In this document: positions 51,760 to 63,250 of the stretch, in pieces
How the letters are laid out: each line of letters opens with the position of its first letter
Position numbering within the stretch: position 1 is the stretch's first letter
Assembly: GCA_016800925.1 (NCBI GenBank)
Contig: JABCPU010000106.1
Span: forward strand, 117,741-181,740
Direction: 5' to 3'
Source of the DNA: Suillus spraguei
Taxonomy: Eukaryota; Basidiomycota; Agaricomycetes; Boletales; Suillaceae
Length of the DNA stretch: 64,000 nt
The notes under the pieces: generated by a model
Told to the model about the DNA's origin: nothing
What the model saw: only the letters and a program-made list of their open reading frames with translations
Databases searched by the model: none
Position numbers and translations under genes: made by a program

Positions 51760-52128
51760 TTACTCATCCTGATTAGCATAATAGATGAGATCGTCGCTAA
51801 ACTCGTAGTCTTCGTCAAGAACTGAACCACTCATCATATATGCGGCTTCTTTAACACCAGCACATTGTTTAGAATCCTGCCTAGCCACTGCTCGAGTTCA
51901 TTCATCGTCAAGCTGTTGTTCCCAAGAATGAAGCATGTTGTAGAATCTGTTGTCCTTCCAAGTTAATGTAAAGGGAGGAGTTCTGACTCGTTGGGGACAG
52001 TAAATGGATAAATGGGTCAGCGACCAATACCGACAAACCCCACACTGGTACTCTGCACAATTCTTCTGGCAATGCCCAAGTAGTCCGCAGATGCGGCATT
52101 TCATGTTCTCGTTAGGATTGGAGTTTGC
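51760..52128 (-). pseudogene. A3 ORF3, C-terminal part
   Basis: Encodes the knuckle CRICGLLGHCQKNC, the second cluster CGVCRYW-LTHLSIYC, FTLTWKDNRFYNML and the acidic tail to TAA 51760-51762. One frame change follows SWEQQLDDE. It is cut at 52128 by A4, and the rest res umes at 62249. Confidence 0.8.
52124..52128. repeat. Target-site duplication of A4 (TTTGC), left
   Basis: TTTGC is repeated at 62249-62253. Confidence 0.9.
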
Positions 52129-52523
52129 TGTTATGAACTGGGGTGGCATCACCAGCAACAGTGATAAGACACAGACGGTCTGCTGGGAAGTTTGACTACA
52201 TTCAAAAGAGAACGAAGACTACTATTTAGGAAGGATTCCAAGTAGGATCAAGAGTTCGGTCGAAGAGTTGCAACTCTAAGACAATCGGTAGAACAGAGAC
52301 TAAGACCAAGGAGTGCTTAGACTTAGAGACGATTCAGACGACTTAGGTTGGGGACCTAAGCGAAGGATATTCCAGGTAAAACCCAGTAAGATTAAAGTAA
52401 AGTATACAAGCATAATACAACATGCTTAAATAAGCCAATATGTGCGCATGGACCAAGAGAGATGTGAGAATGTAAGTGCGTATTCAAAGGAGGAAGGCTA
52501 CTATAGTACAGATGCATTGAGTA

Positions 52524-52737
52524 CAGTGGCTCAAAAAACTGTCCGCATGTTTTGGCATTTTTCACTATCTATAATATTGTGTGAGAACAAACAAATGCCT
52601 CAAACACATGCTTATACCACATTGTAGTATGGCTTCAGGGCTTTCATTTGAGCCCTACACCGTGGGAATCGGTGGAGATATGGTGGAGATACAAGGCTCA
52701 CAAAATGGTGACTCATGCGGACAGTTTTTTGACTCAA
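52524..52737. repeat. Left terminal inverted repeat of the Tc1-like element
   Basis: Starts CAGTGGCTCAAAAAACTG. At its inner edge (52714-52735) CATGCGGACAGTTTTTTGA appears as the inverse of the outer 52530-52549 motif, making the repeat itself nearly palindromic at the ends. Confidence 0.88.
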
Positions 52738-52763
52738 GTATTTTACAGTAATAACCAGGTATT

Positions 52764-53779
52764 CTAGTATTTTGTATGACCTCCCTTGGCTTTAATTACT
52801 GCCTCTATCCTTCTAGGCATACTCTCAATTAATTTCTGGCAATCCTCAGCTGTGATCTTCCCCCATTCCACTGCTACTCTCTCCCAAAGCTCCCATACTC
52901 CTTAGGGGGGTTTTCATAGGCTTGAAGCTTTTTCTTGAGTGTTCCCCAGAGATGTTCAATGACATTGACATCAGGAGACTGTGCTGGCCAGTCAAGAACA
53001 TTGATGTTATGTTCTTCAAACCATTCCCTAGCTCTTCTGGATGTGTGCTTGGGATCATTATCCTGTTGGAAAATGATATCTTCTTCATCAATCCCTGATT
53101 CTGCCAAGCTAGGCAGCAAGTGGTCATTTAAAATGTCCACATACTGCTCAGCATTCATCTTCCCCTCAACCTCAGCAAGCATTCCCACACCATTCCATCC
53201 CATACAGCCCCATACCATTAAAGAACCTCCTCCAAACTTGACAGTCCCATTAACCTCTCTGTCTGTTAGGCCATCTCCCTTCTTTTTCCATACATACACC
53301 TTCCCATCTGACCCAATCCTATTGATTTTGGTCTCATCTGACCATATAACACGCTTCCAGTCCTCTACAGTCCAGTGTTGATGAGCTAAGGCAAAGGCTA
53401 GTCTTCTCTGCCTATGTTTGATGGAGAGAAGAGGCTTTTTCTTCTTTGTTACTGCCTTGAGATGAGCTGCCTTGAGAACATTCCTCACAGTTTGTGAAGA
53501 GACAGGGGTAGTGATGGTGGAATTGATATAATGGGTGGCTTGGACAGCATTATCAGCCTTTCCTGTAGTGATATGTTGGATAATAGCCCTTTTGTCAGTA
53601 GATGTAAGCTTGGATGGACGTCCTCCACAAGAGTTTTCCTTGTCTGGGTGGCTTTCTTTGATGAACTTGGCCACAGTGGACTTGCATACTCCAGTTCTAG
53701 AGGAAATTTGGCGAGCAGAGAGGCCAGCATAAGACAGAGAGAGGATATTATCTCTTTGAGCAGAGGAGATGGCTTTCAT
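52764..53779 (-). pseudogene. Tc1-like transposase, one-base loss near the C-terminus
   Basis: From ATG 53777-53779 (MKAISSAQRDNILSLSYAGL) the sense frame has a paired-like helix-turn-helix (LSARQISSRTGVCKSTVAKF), a GRPSKLT hook, the second helix-turn-helix (VSSQTVRNVLKAAHLKA) and the catalytic triad: D in WSDETKI, D in FQQDNDPKH and E in SPDVNVIEHLW, with 34 residues between the last two (DD34E). After ENPPKEYG the frame ends early. Adding back one G in the AAGGAG run near 52898 would restore the usual ending with WELWERV and KGGHTKY at TAG 52764-52766. Apart from this it looks complete at about 338 codons. Confidence 0.9.
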
Positions 53780-53929
53780 GGTGATTATGACTATGATACA
53801 TGAGATATTCTGGATTATATAGTTAGATATAGTCATAAAATAACATAATGACACCACTTTATAATTTATATAATAGTGGCATGATTTTTATGGTGTCATA
53901 AATAATGATTTATATAGTTTTAATATACA

Positions 53930-54139
53930 CTCAAAAAACTGTCCACATGAGTCATCATTTTATAAGCCTTATATCTCCACCATATCTCCGCCGATTCCCA
54001 CGGTGTAGGGCTCAAATAAACGCCCTGAAGCCATACTACAATGTGGTATAAGTATGTCCTTGAGGAATTTGTTCATTCTCACACAATATCATAGATAGTG
54101 AAAAATGTCAAAACATGCGGACAGTTTTTTGAGCCACTG
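53930..54139. repeat. Right terminal inverted repeat of the Tc1-like element
   Basis: Inverse of the left repeat with about 90% identity. Its inner copy of the end motif (53930-53949) reads CTCAAAAAACTGTCCACATG, with one C-to-T-type change. Confidence 0.88.
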
Positions 54140-54250
54140 TATATGAGTTAGAGTCACATTACGTAATATACAAAGTAAAGGAGATGGAAAATGAATAGGG
54201 GCATGTATGATTGTAACATTACCCCCGTTTTACACGTAAAGTCACCGGCT

Positions 54251-55733
54251 TTACTCATCCTGGTTAGCATAATAAATGGGATCGTCACTATATTCATAGT
54301 CTTCATCAAGAACTGAACCACTCCTCATATATGCAGCTTCTTCAACACCAGCATGTCATTTAGAGTCCCACGTAGCTGCTGCTTGAGTTCGTTCATCGTT
54401 AAGCTGTCATTCCCAGGAACGAAGTGCATTGTAGAACCTGTCATCCTTCCAGGTTAATGTAAAAGGAGGGGTTCCGACTCGTTGGGGACAGTAAATGGAT
54501 AAATAAGTCGGCAACCAATACCAACATACTCCACACTGGTACTCTCCACAATTCTTCTGATGATGCCTGAGTTGTCCGCAGACACGGCATTTCATGTTCT
54601 CGTCCGGGTTGGAATGTGCTTTCCAAAGTGGAGTGGGAGCGATGATGTGGCGATGGGGACTCATAGAGCACGTACATTTCTTTCCTCTCTTATGGGTGAT
54701 GCGTCTAAGGGCTCATTCATTGCTAGAACGGATGTCCTCGATTTGGTTGTCATCAATGGTGTAAATAGAGGGTGCTGGTGTCACGGTGGCTGCGGCTAGC
54801 AATTCACCTGGGTCAGAGGAAGTTGGAGGCCCTAAGGCTTCTACGAGGATGGGGACAGTTGGGTCGAGGGTGCGAGGGATAACCATAGGAGGGTGGATAT
54901 GAAGTTCTTTTAGCTGTTGACGGAGTGCAGTAACTCCGACAGATTCGTTGTCGAGTTCTTTCACTACAGTGTTCCCGAGCGCGATAATCTCAGCAAGCTC
55001 GTTATGTAGTGCCTTAGTTATGACTGCTTTTTCATGTGTAGCACGACATTCGGTGAACAGATGAGGAAGTTCTGTGTCTTCCTCAAGCATGGTGGTAGTA
55101 TCGATTGGGGGTGGCGTGGGTTACATTTCATAATGTTGGACAGCATTAATTAAATAAGCTACTAATATTTGAGCTTCTCTGGAGTCGACCGTTGCTGCTT
55201 CAAGCTCTCCCATGATAGTGTCAGCTGTGTTATTGGCTTCCTGAACAGCAGTGAGTAAGCCAGTAAGGGCAGTAATATTAGAACGAGTGCCTGAATCATG
55301 GGTGGAAGGAGCAGGAATTGGGAGTGGATCTCTTTGTGGAGAGGGAGGTCTAGCCACACCTGCTCAATGCTCGGCCACAATGTGAATAGCTGTTTCAACA
55401 TCAGCCTTAAAAGAATTGGGAAGGAGAAGCAACGCGTAAGAGCAAATACGTTTCTGGCAGTGTAGGATTCATTGACGGATGTGATCATCTTGAATGTCAA
55501 AGCATAGAGTTTTGACGAGGGCGGCTGTACGGATGATGTTGGTAAGGAGGATGGTGACAAACGCATCCTTGCTGGTAAGGATCTTTTCAATCTCAGTTGT
55601 GTGTCCTGGGCAGAGGAGGGCGGCTTCGACGAAGGAGTTTCCATCAATGTTTCTGATGAGGTCGGCATAGTGATTGGTAGTGGTATAAGTTTCTTCAGTG
55701 ACAGGGTGGATGTAATCAGTGGGAAAGAGACAT
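54251..55733 (-). pseudogene. A4 ORF3, degenerate
   Basis: From the eroded start near 55731-55733 the sense strand carries VEAALLCPGHTTEIEKILTS, FVTILLTNIIRTAALV, QKRICSYALLLLPNSFKADV and ETAIHIVAEH, with TGA stops where CGA is expected (after HIR Q and after VAEH). It continues with ARPPSPQRDPLPIPAPS, LKELHIHPPMVIP, the knuckle CRVCGQLRHHQKNC, the cluster CGVCWYWLPTYLSIYC and an acidic tail to TAA 54251-54253. Similarity to A2 ORF3 holds along its whole length, although the proteins differ at many positions. Confidence 0.75.
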
Positions 55734-55799
55734 TTACGGGAGAAGTCATATTGAATGATTTATGAGACTGATTCGAATTCAAAGGGCATGTCGTTTCTT

Positions 55800-58700
55800 A
55801 TAAGCAGTCAAGATCCTTGCGGAGTTTGCTAAATTCTTTTCAGGGATCCATTCATTATCTCCCAATGAGTATCCTTTCCAGGAGACAAGATAGCATCAGT
55901 GATTGCCGGTTCTTTTGTGAGAAAGAGTTGCTTTTACTTCGTATTCTTCTTCTTCTTCTATGATATCAGGTGGCGGTTTGAGGAAGTTCGGACCGTGTAC
56001 GTTGGTTTCGCTATAGGACGATAACATAGAAGCATGGAAAGTGGGGTGAATCTTCCATTGTGGAGGGAGTTTGAGTGTGAACGTGATAGGTGATAAGACA
56101 TTAGTGATCAGAAAAGGTCCATATCGCTTTGGTGCAAGTTTTCGCAATGGGAGTTTGAGTCTAAGATTAGCAGCAGATAGCCAAACCTTATCTCTGATCT
56201 TCCATGCTTGGTACTTATCTCCTCGGGATCATTCTGCCATTATTTGCATAGCAATATTGTGGCATGCGATGGCTTCTTCTCGGATCTTCTGCAGAGATCA
56301 GACTCAATCTTCCGCTGCTGGTACGGTAGAATCAGGGATCAAATGGGGAATGGCGCGGGGTTCATATCCCATCATGAGAAAGAATGGTGAAGCGTTTTGG
56401 GCATCGTGTTTTCGATGATTGTGAATGAATTCAGTGATAGGGAGATGTTCTATCCAATCTCCAAGGTTGTTGCGGCAGTAGATTTGCAAATATGTTTCCA
56501 ATTTTTGATTAAGCTGCTCAGTTTGACCATCAGTCTGGGGGTGATAAGCCATAGATGGAGCGATGGGATAGTTGAGGAGTCGGGCAAGTTCTTTTGAGAA
56601 ATGAGATAGGAACTGTGGGCCACGATTGGAGATGACTTTGTCATGGAGTCCAAATCGGCGATATATGTGTTTCAAAAACAATTTGGTGACACCTTTGGAA
56701 TTGATGGTTTTAAGGCAAGGGATGATAATTACCCCCTTTGTAAGGCCATGGTCCACCACAACCATGATACTATCAAAGCCCCCTGACACTGGGAGGTCGG
56801 TGATCAGGTCGACGGAAATCTGCGAAAAGGGGCGGGAAGCGGAGGAAGGGATGGGTACAAGGGGAGGGCAGACCAGATGCGTCTCTGACTTCATTTGCTG
56901 ACAAAGGATGCAACCCTCAACATATTTATGGATATAGGCACCCATAGAGGGCCACCAAGCTTCCTGTTTAACAAGTTCTTCAGTTTTGAAACGACCAGGA
57001 TGACCAGCAGTGATATGATCATGATAACGATTAAGGATGGCAGCGCGATGGGCGGGGGGAATGTAAGTGCGGTTCTTGAAATAGAGTATGTCATGATCAA
57101 TCTTCCAATCGCACAATGCTGACTTCATAGGAGGAAGACAAACGCTGTCTAATGCATCCGACACCGATTTGAATACAGGGTCATCTAAGGGATCAGAAGT
57201 TGCCAATACATCAAGTAGATCATTGTCGATAAGCTGGATGAACAGGGAATCAGGGAGAAGCATGGCGTCTTCATTATCTTGAGAACCGTTGAAACGAAGA
57301 AACTAGTGCTGGCCTAAGTATAAGCGCAGTGTTAATCCTACTAAAGGCGTGAGTGAGATGTTCGACCCAAGAGGACTGCAGATAGAAGCAATTCCTTCTA
57401 AGTTAGTGCAAAGGAAACAATGAAGTACTAAATTGGCTGCTAGGATTCTGATTTCCGAGATTAGCGGCGGTAGCAGTACTGTCGGTGGTACTAGCGCGGT
57501 GTCAGCGGTACATGCGTGGTAACGATAGCTGCAATGGTTAGCTAGCGAGGGCAGGAACAAAGTTGCTTGGGCGGGATGAAATGTTATAACTACCAGCGGT
57601 GCAGTAGCGGTAGCGGCAACTTCCATACGAGCGGAATGCAGATGAGAGAGAAAGCGACCCCAGCGAGATCACTGGCCATGGTCCGGTTACGAGTAGCGAA
57701 GTTGAAAGTCATGCAGTACTTCGAGTGGTAAAGTTACCGGCGGTTTAAATCAATGAGTGTGGTTCAAACAGAGAAATGTTCCAATGCAAATAGATTGCGA
57801 CTAGCGAGCGTTTTCTAATACTAAGTCCTAGTGAAGGGATGTAACGGGAAGTGAGTGACGGTATGTATGTTCAGTCCTTTTTAACATATGCGAACATGTA
57901 CGAGATAACCATGCGAGTCCAGTAGCGAGAAAGAAAATAAACGGGGTAATTAATTATGAGGTGCACAGCGTGCAGCGGCCCCTTGAGATGTAAGGTAATT
58001 CCTGCCGTAGGTTTAGTCACAGCAGAAGCGAGGTAACTACGCACCAATGGATTCTAGACAGAATAGGACAGGACATGAGGGCATCGGTGTGAGGATCCGG
58101 TAAGGGTTCGCGGAAGAAGAACGGTTCCGCATTAGTGGAGCAAAAAGGCTATTTCGTCGCTATAAGGAAATCCTTCGGTTGCCACCGCAGACGTTAATGA
58201 GACACTTGCTGAAAACAGGGTTTTGACGGTCAGCATGACTTTTCTTGCTACACCGTCATCATGATCCGGGCGTTGTGAGAGAGCATCTGGAGCAGCTAGT
58301 TTAGTACCCACAACATGATGTAATTCAATGTCAAAGAGTGACAATGTCAATTGCCAGTGAGCTTGTTGACGTGTTAACTTCTGTGCGGTATGGAAATATA
58401 GCAGATTTTTGTGATCGGTGAAGATGAGGACAGTATGGGCGCTTCCTTCAAGATAGTAACACCATTCGTTCAATGTGCAGATAACTGCAAGTAACTCCCG
58501 ATCGAAAATTTGATAGTTGCGCTCTGCTGGGTTCAATGACTGAGACAAGTAGGCGCATGGGTGATATATGCTGTTTTCGTTGGTTTGAAATAGGACACCT
58601 CCTGTTGCTACAAGAGAAGCATCAGTTGTGACCGCAAATTGCTGGGATGGATCTGGATTGCGAAGTACCGGTTGTTTGATGAAGCATTCTTTGAGATCTT

Positions 58701-60843
58701 GAAAAGTGTCCTGACATTGAGTTGTCGAAAGGAAGGGAGTATCCTTCTTTGTGAGATCGATAAGGGGTCGCACGATATTGGAATAATGGGAAATGAATGT
58801 GTGGTAGAAGTTGCAGAAACCAAGGAAAGATCAGACATCTTTTACTGATTTCGAAATTGGCCATTTGGCGATTCCTTTGGTTTTGGCGGTGTCCATAGCC
58901 ACTTGTCCAGGGCGAATTATCATTCCGAGGTACTCCACTTCTTTTGCATCGAAGGTACATTTTTCCGGTTTCAGGAATAAGTGTTCGTTTCATATCTTCA
59001 TCAAAACCCATCTAGTCCATTCGCAGTGTTCTGCCATTCTTGTGGAGAAGATCAGGATATCGTCCATGTAAATAACCATCCATCCTTCATTGATTTCTTG
59101 TTGGAAGGTACAATTCATATACACTTGGAAGGTTGCCGGGGAATTGCAAAGGCCGAAGAACATGACATTTGGTTCGAAGATGCCGAATTCTGTAGTAAAT
59201 GCTGCTTTCCAGTGATCATTGGGATGGATGCGAATATTATTATAACCAGACCGGATATCCATTTTCGTAAAGAATTGTGCGTTATGAAAGCATGTGACGA
59301 GGGAGATAGGGAGTGGGAGCGGATAGGTGTTCTTGACCGTCCAATCATTGATGTAGTGATAATCTTGACAGGGACACAATTCTCCACTCTTCTTTCCTAC
59401 AAAGAAGAAGCCACTAGCTTGGGGTGACTTCAATTCTGAGATGAAACCTTTCGCAACATTTTCATTGATAAATGTTTTGATGGCAGCACATTCTTTTTCC
59501 GATAACGGGTAAACCTTAGACGTGCGAGAGATGAAACCGGGTTTAGTATCGATCCAATGATAAATACCAGGGCGTTAGGGGGTAGTTTGTTCAGTCTGTC
59601 TTTAGCAAAGACATCCACGAAGTCGTGCAAATATTCCGGGACTAATTCTTCAAAGGACTTCTTTTTCTTTTCCTTTTCATCCGTGGCAAATTCCTGAGCT
59701 TTATTACTGTATTTTGGAGGAGGTCGTTGGATCGTAGAGTAGTTAGGGAGTTGTTCAAGTCGAGAGGTTCCATCATGTGTGAGAGGTGTATCCATGGATA
59801 CTTCGGTCAATGATTCTCATGGTAATTCTGTTGATGTCATACTCCACAAGGAATTCTTCATCTCCGAGCTCGTAAGAAGAAATTTTGCGTACTTCCGGTG
59901 CATGCCAAACATCCTGCATCGTATTGAATTGTTCATCATCCTCAGTAGGTATTGTGGTCGTAATGTGTTCGTCCTGATCAGGAATTTTCTTCGATAAAAG
60001 GGGTAATTAGTTTGGGTGGTATGAAGTATTTAGTCAACTTTGGGATATTATGAGCTCTTCCTCTGAGATCATCATCAGGTTTCCGTTTTCCTTGTCGTTG
60101 CTCTTCAAACTGGTCGTTGTTCAATGGGTTGCGATGGGGTGGTCGAAATTCTGGTTCAGATTTGTTCTTTCGTTTTTCTACATGATGAATGGGCGATGGG
60201 GGATGTTGTGGTGGTTTTACTTGTGGAGGGGGTTGTCGATTATAAATTCGTCAGGAATGTTAATGGAAGGAGCGACAACGGTTTCGGAAATCGTGAATTT
60301 GCCATCTTTTGGGGTGGCAATGAAAAGCCGGGGGTAAGCCGTTCTTCTTCCGATCTGTATCTAGGTCGAGTTTAATTTTGTCAGACTTCTTTTCGGGGAG
60401 GACAAGTGTTTCGGCCCAATCTATACTTGGGTTCATGGCGCGTAACCACAGGGATCCCCAGGAGGATTTGATCTCTTCATCCAAGTTTAGTGATATTGAA
60501 CTTTCCATACATGGTTCATTCATCAATTTTTACCACTAGGAGACAGTAATGCGTGATCGGCCCTCCTTTGATAAGAGTTCCATCCGCCTGTGTAACTTGA
60601 AATGGTGTTTTAAGTTTTTGTTGTGTGATTTGATGGAGTTTCACAAATCCTTCGGAAATGAATGTTCCTGCTGCGCCAGAATCGATAACAGCAGTAGTGT
60701 CGATGGATTTTAAGCGAGTATGTGAGTGAAGGGTGATAGGGATACGAAAGTTCTTTTCTTTCACCTACAGCACGTACAAGTCTTAGTAATACATTGGGAG
60801 AAACATACGTCAAATCCTTGTTTCTCCAATTTAAAAAATCCTC
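55800..60843 (-). pseudogene. A4 pol, degenerate and interrupted
   Basis: In sense order: protease VIDSGAAGTFISEGF (60516-60764), the RT linker (59430-59810), RT with [28 protein letters not shown] and YMDDILIF (58990-59433), RNase H with TTDASLVATGGVLF, FDRELLAV and TDHKNL (58253-58773), and the 963-bp insert. Integrase follows with HDHITAGHPG, CILCQQ, VDLITDLP, VISNRGPQF (D replaced by N in the catalytic SDRG) and QTEQLNQKLE (56304-57263). Two TGA codons stand where A1 and A2 have VRSLQKI-preceding arginines (near 56300), and an eroded chromodomain lies at 55896-55990. In A4 gag and pol are in one frame because the T run at the junction has six T. Confidence 0.82.
57290..58252. mobile_element. 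LTR-like insert in A4 pol (possible solo LTR of a third family)
   Basis: 963 bp with TG...CA ends on both readings (plus strand TGAAACGAAG...CTTGCTACA), flanked by CCGT at 57286-57289 and 58253-58256. If the element is taken to end one base earlier the duplication becomes the 5-bp ACCGT. It splits the codons between HDDG and the DNEDAMLLPD part of pol. It has no coding capacity and no similarity to the family A or B LTRs. A solo LTR is the best fit; orientation is undecided. Confidence 0.65.
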
Positions 60844-61646
60844 TATAATCGCCTCACGTTTCTCTTCTTCGTCTTGACTTCGGTTTGACGAAGCAGAGTC
60901 TTCTTCTTCCTTTCAGGACAGTTATGAATACGGTGTCCAGTCTTTCTTGCATCTGAAGCATTGTCCTTTTTCATACACTCGGATCTTTCCATATCGGAGA
61001 TTCATCTACTACCATTGCATTTGAATCTCGACTTGGCGTGTAACACGCATTTCCATAGTTCTTCTCTTCTGTGGAGCATGACGTGCTCGTAAGCCAGAAG
61101 GTGTTGATGGGAGTTATCATGGAAAGCATTGCAGTACAACGTTGCAGAATACTTCTGAGACATTCTGGCGCAGAAGAGTTTGGTTAGGATACCTAAGTTG
61201 AGGCCGTCTTGGAAGAACTGAATCTTGTTGCGTCGTGGTGATATGGGCCTTAGCTGCAAGTGCCTCAAAGTCAGCATGTAAGTGTGGAGATCACCGGTTC
61301 CTTGTTTGAGGTCCCTAAGCTTTGTTAATGTGGTTCCTTTAGTATCCACTGGTTCGAAAGCTTCATTGAAACTTTTCATGAAATCTTTCAACGTCCCATA
61401 GCCACTTTTTGTCCAGAAGTGTCGGTTGATTGGGCGTGAGCGAGAATTGTTCTTTCCAAGATTTGGCATTTTCTTCGGTCATGAAGGATGTAATGAAAAT
61501 GATTTTCTGCTTATCGGCGGTGTAAAGCTTTTCATTGATGTCGAAGTACAGATGCATGATTGGATGAATTCCAGAGAGTTGTCGCGATCTCCATCAAACT
61601 GGTTGGGAGACCAATTTTATATTCAAATTCTTTGGGTGGTAGCCAT
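60843..61646 (-). pseudogene. A4 gag, degenerate
   Basis: Recognisable from ATG 61644-61646 through FDINEKLYTADKQKIIFITS, KSWKEQF, EAFEPVDTKGTTLTKLRDL, GDLHTY and IQFFQDGLNLGILTKLF, but with many one- and two-base losses and an eroded knuckle near 60960. Its end runs into pol without a stop (GATTTTTTAAATTGG). Confidence 0.75.
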
Positions 61647-61766
61647 AATGATGAATCGTCTGTTGAGTTATACTTTCTCGGTGCCTACACGCGCGTCTTG
61701 CTGTCCGTTAGGGCTTTATCAGTTTGAGGAGGTGGGGTCAGAGACTGAGTAGTCTGTGATCGAAGG

Positions 61767-61777
61767 ACTTTAATCTT
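61767..61777 (-). other. A4 primer-binding site of self-priming type
   Basis: Sense AAGATTAAAGT, unchanged although the surrounding element has decayed. The partner in the A4 LTR is at 62037-62047. Confidence 0.75.
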
Positions 61778-61778
61778 T

Positions 61779-62248
61779 TGTTACGAACTGGGGTGGCATC
61801 ACCAGCGAACAGTGATAAGACACAGACGGTCTGCTGGGAAGTTCGACTACGTTCAAAAGAGAACGAAGACTACTACTTAGGAAGGTTTCCAAGTAGGATC
61901 AAGGGTTCAGTCGAAGAGTGCGACTCTAAGACAATCGGTAGAATAGAGACTAGGCTAAGGAGTGCTTAGACTTAGAGACGATTCAGACGACTTAGGTTGG
62001 AGACCTAAGCGAAGGATATTCCAGGTAAAACCCAGTAAGATTAAAGTAAGGTATACAAGCATAATACAAGTGCTTAAATAAGCCAATATGTGCGCACGGA
62101 CCAAGAGAGATGTGAGAATGTAAGTGCGTATCCAAAGGAGGAAGGCTACTATAGTACAGATGCTTGAGCATATGAGTTAGAGTCACGTTACGTAATATAC
62201 AAAGTAAAGGAAGACAGAAAATGAATAGGGGCACGTACGATTGTAACA
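61779..62248 (-). repeat. A4 5' LTR (470 bp)
   Basis: TGTTACGAACTGG...GATTGTAACA, the partner of 52129-54218. Confidence 0.92.
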
Positions 62249-63250
62249 TTTGCTTTCCGAAGTGGAGTTGGAGTGATGATGCGGCGGTGGGGACTCGTAG
62301 AAGTGTGTACGTTTCTTTCCTCATTTGCGGGTGATGCGTCTAAGGCTCGTTCATTACTAGAATGAATGTCCTCGATTTGGTTGTCGTGATAGTGTAAATG
62401 GAGGGTGCTGGTGTCATGGTCGCTGTGGCTAGCAACTTATTTGGGTCTGAGGAAGTTGTTAGGCCCCAAGGCTTCTACAAGGATGGGGATGGTAGAGTCG
62501 AAGGTATTGGGACGACCATGGGTAGATGGATGTGGAGTTCTTTTAGCTGTTGGCCAAGTGCAGTGACTTCGGCAGACTCGTTATCTTGTTCTTCTACTAC
62601 ACGATTCCCGAGCGTGATAATCTCAGCAAGCTTGTTATGTAGCTCTCTAGTTATGACTGCTTTTTCATGTGTGGCGGGGCATTCAGTAAATAGGTGAGGA
62701 GGTTCTGTGTCCTCATCAAGCATGGTGGTAGTATCAATAGGGGGTGGTGTGGATTGCGTTTCATAATGATGGACAGCGTTGATTAAGCGAGCGACTAGTA
62801 CTCAAGCTTCTCTGGAATCGACCGTTGCCACTTCAAGTTCTCCCATAATGGTGTCGGCTGTGTGTTGGCTTCCTGAACAGCAACAAGTAAGCCAGTAAGG
62901 CAGTGATATTAGAACGAGTGCCCAAATCACAGGTGGAGAGGAGCAGGAATTGGGAGTGGATCTCTTTGCAGAGAGGGAGGTCTAGCCACGCCTGCTTGAT
63001 GCTCGGCCACGATGTGAATAGCCGTTTCAACATCAGCCTTAGAAGAATCAGGAAGGAGAAAGCAGCCCGTAAGAGCGAATACATTTCTGGCAGTGTAGGA
63101 TTCATTGACGGATAACATCATCTTGAATGTCAAGGCATAGAGTTTCGACGAGGGCGGCTGTGCGGATGATGTTGGTAAGGAGGATGGTGATGAACGCATC
63201 CTTGCGGTAAGGATCTTTTCAATCTCGGTTGCGTGTCCAGGCAGAGGAGG
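62249..63250 (-). pseudogene. A3 ORF3, N-terminal and central part
   Basis: Continues A3 ORF3 beyond A4. Sense reading gives CPGHATEIEKILT, TSSAQPPSSK-frame shadows, DVETAIHIVAEHQAGVARPP, LQRDPLPIPAP and a central ETEPPHLFTECPATHEKAVI, KELHIHLPMVVP stretch. Several single-base losses break it, and the true start is cut off by A5 at 63250. Confidence 0.7.

Larger units (their letters stand above)
52524..54139 (-). mobile_element. Tc1-like DNA transposon (1,616 bp) in the A4 LTR
   Basis: Ends are CAGTGGCTCAAAAAACTGTC and its inverse, flanked by the TA duplication (52522-52523 and 54140-54141). The terminal inverted repeats are long, about 210 bp (52524-52737 and 53930-54139). Each carries a second, inverted copy of the end motif at its inner edge. 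The transposase is on the minus strand with a DD34E catalytic spacing. Confidence 0.95.
52129..54218 (-). repeat. A4 3' LTR, split by the Tc1-like element
   Basis: TGTTATGAACTGG...TTGTAACA. The parts 52129-52523 and 54140-54218 join across the TA target to about 472 bp. Confidence 0.9.
52129..62248 (-). mobile_element. LTR retrotransposon A4, nested in A3
   Basis: 10,120 bp between TTTGC duplications. Removing the Tc1-like element (1,616 bp plus TA) and the LTR-like insert (963 bp plus 4 bp) leaves 7,535 bp. The two LTRs differ at a few percent of positions, so this is the oldest complete copy in the window. Gag, pol and ORF3 are all recognisable but carry many single-base losses and CGA-to-TGA stops. 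Confidence 0.92.
51257..63250 (-). mobile_element. LTR retrotransposon A3, partial and interrupted by A4 and A5
   Basis: Only the 3' end of this minus-strand element is in the window: 3' LTR 51257-51727, polypurine tract, and ORF3 split by A4 (51760-52128 and 62249-63250). A5 then interrupts ORF3 again at 63250. The duplication TTTGC (52124-52128 and 62249-62253) proves that the two ORF3 parts were adjacent. Gag, pol and the 5' LTR, if present, lie beyond the right edge. It belongs to the same diverged subfamily as A4. Confidence 0.85.
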
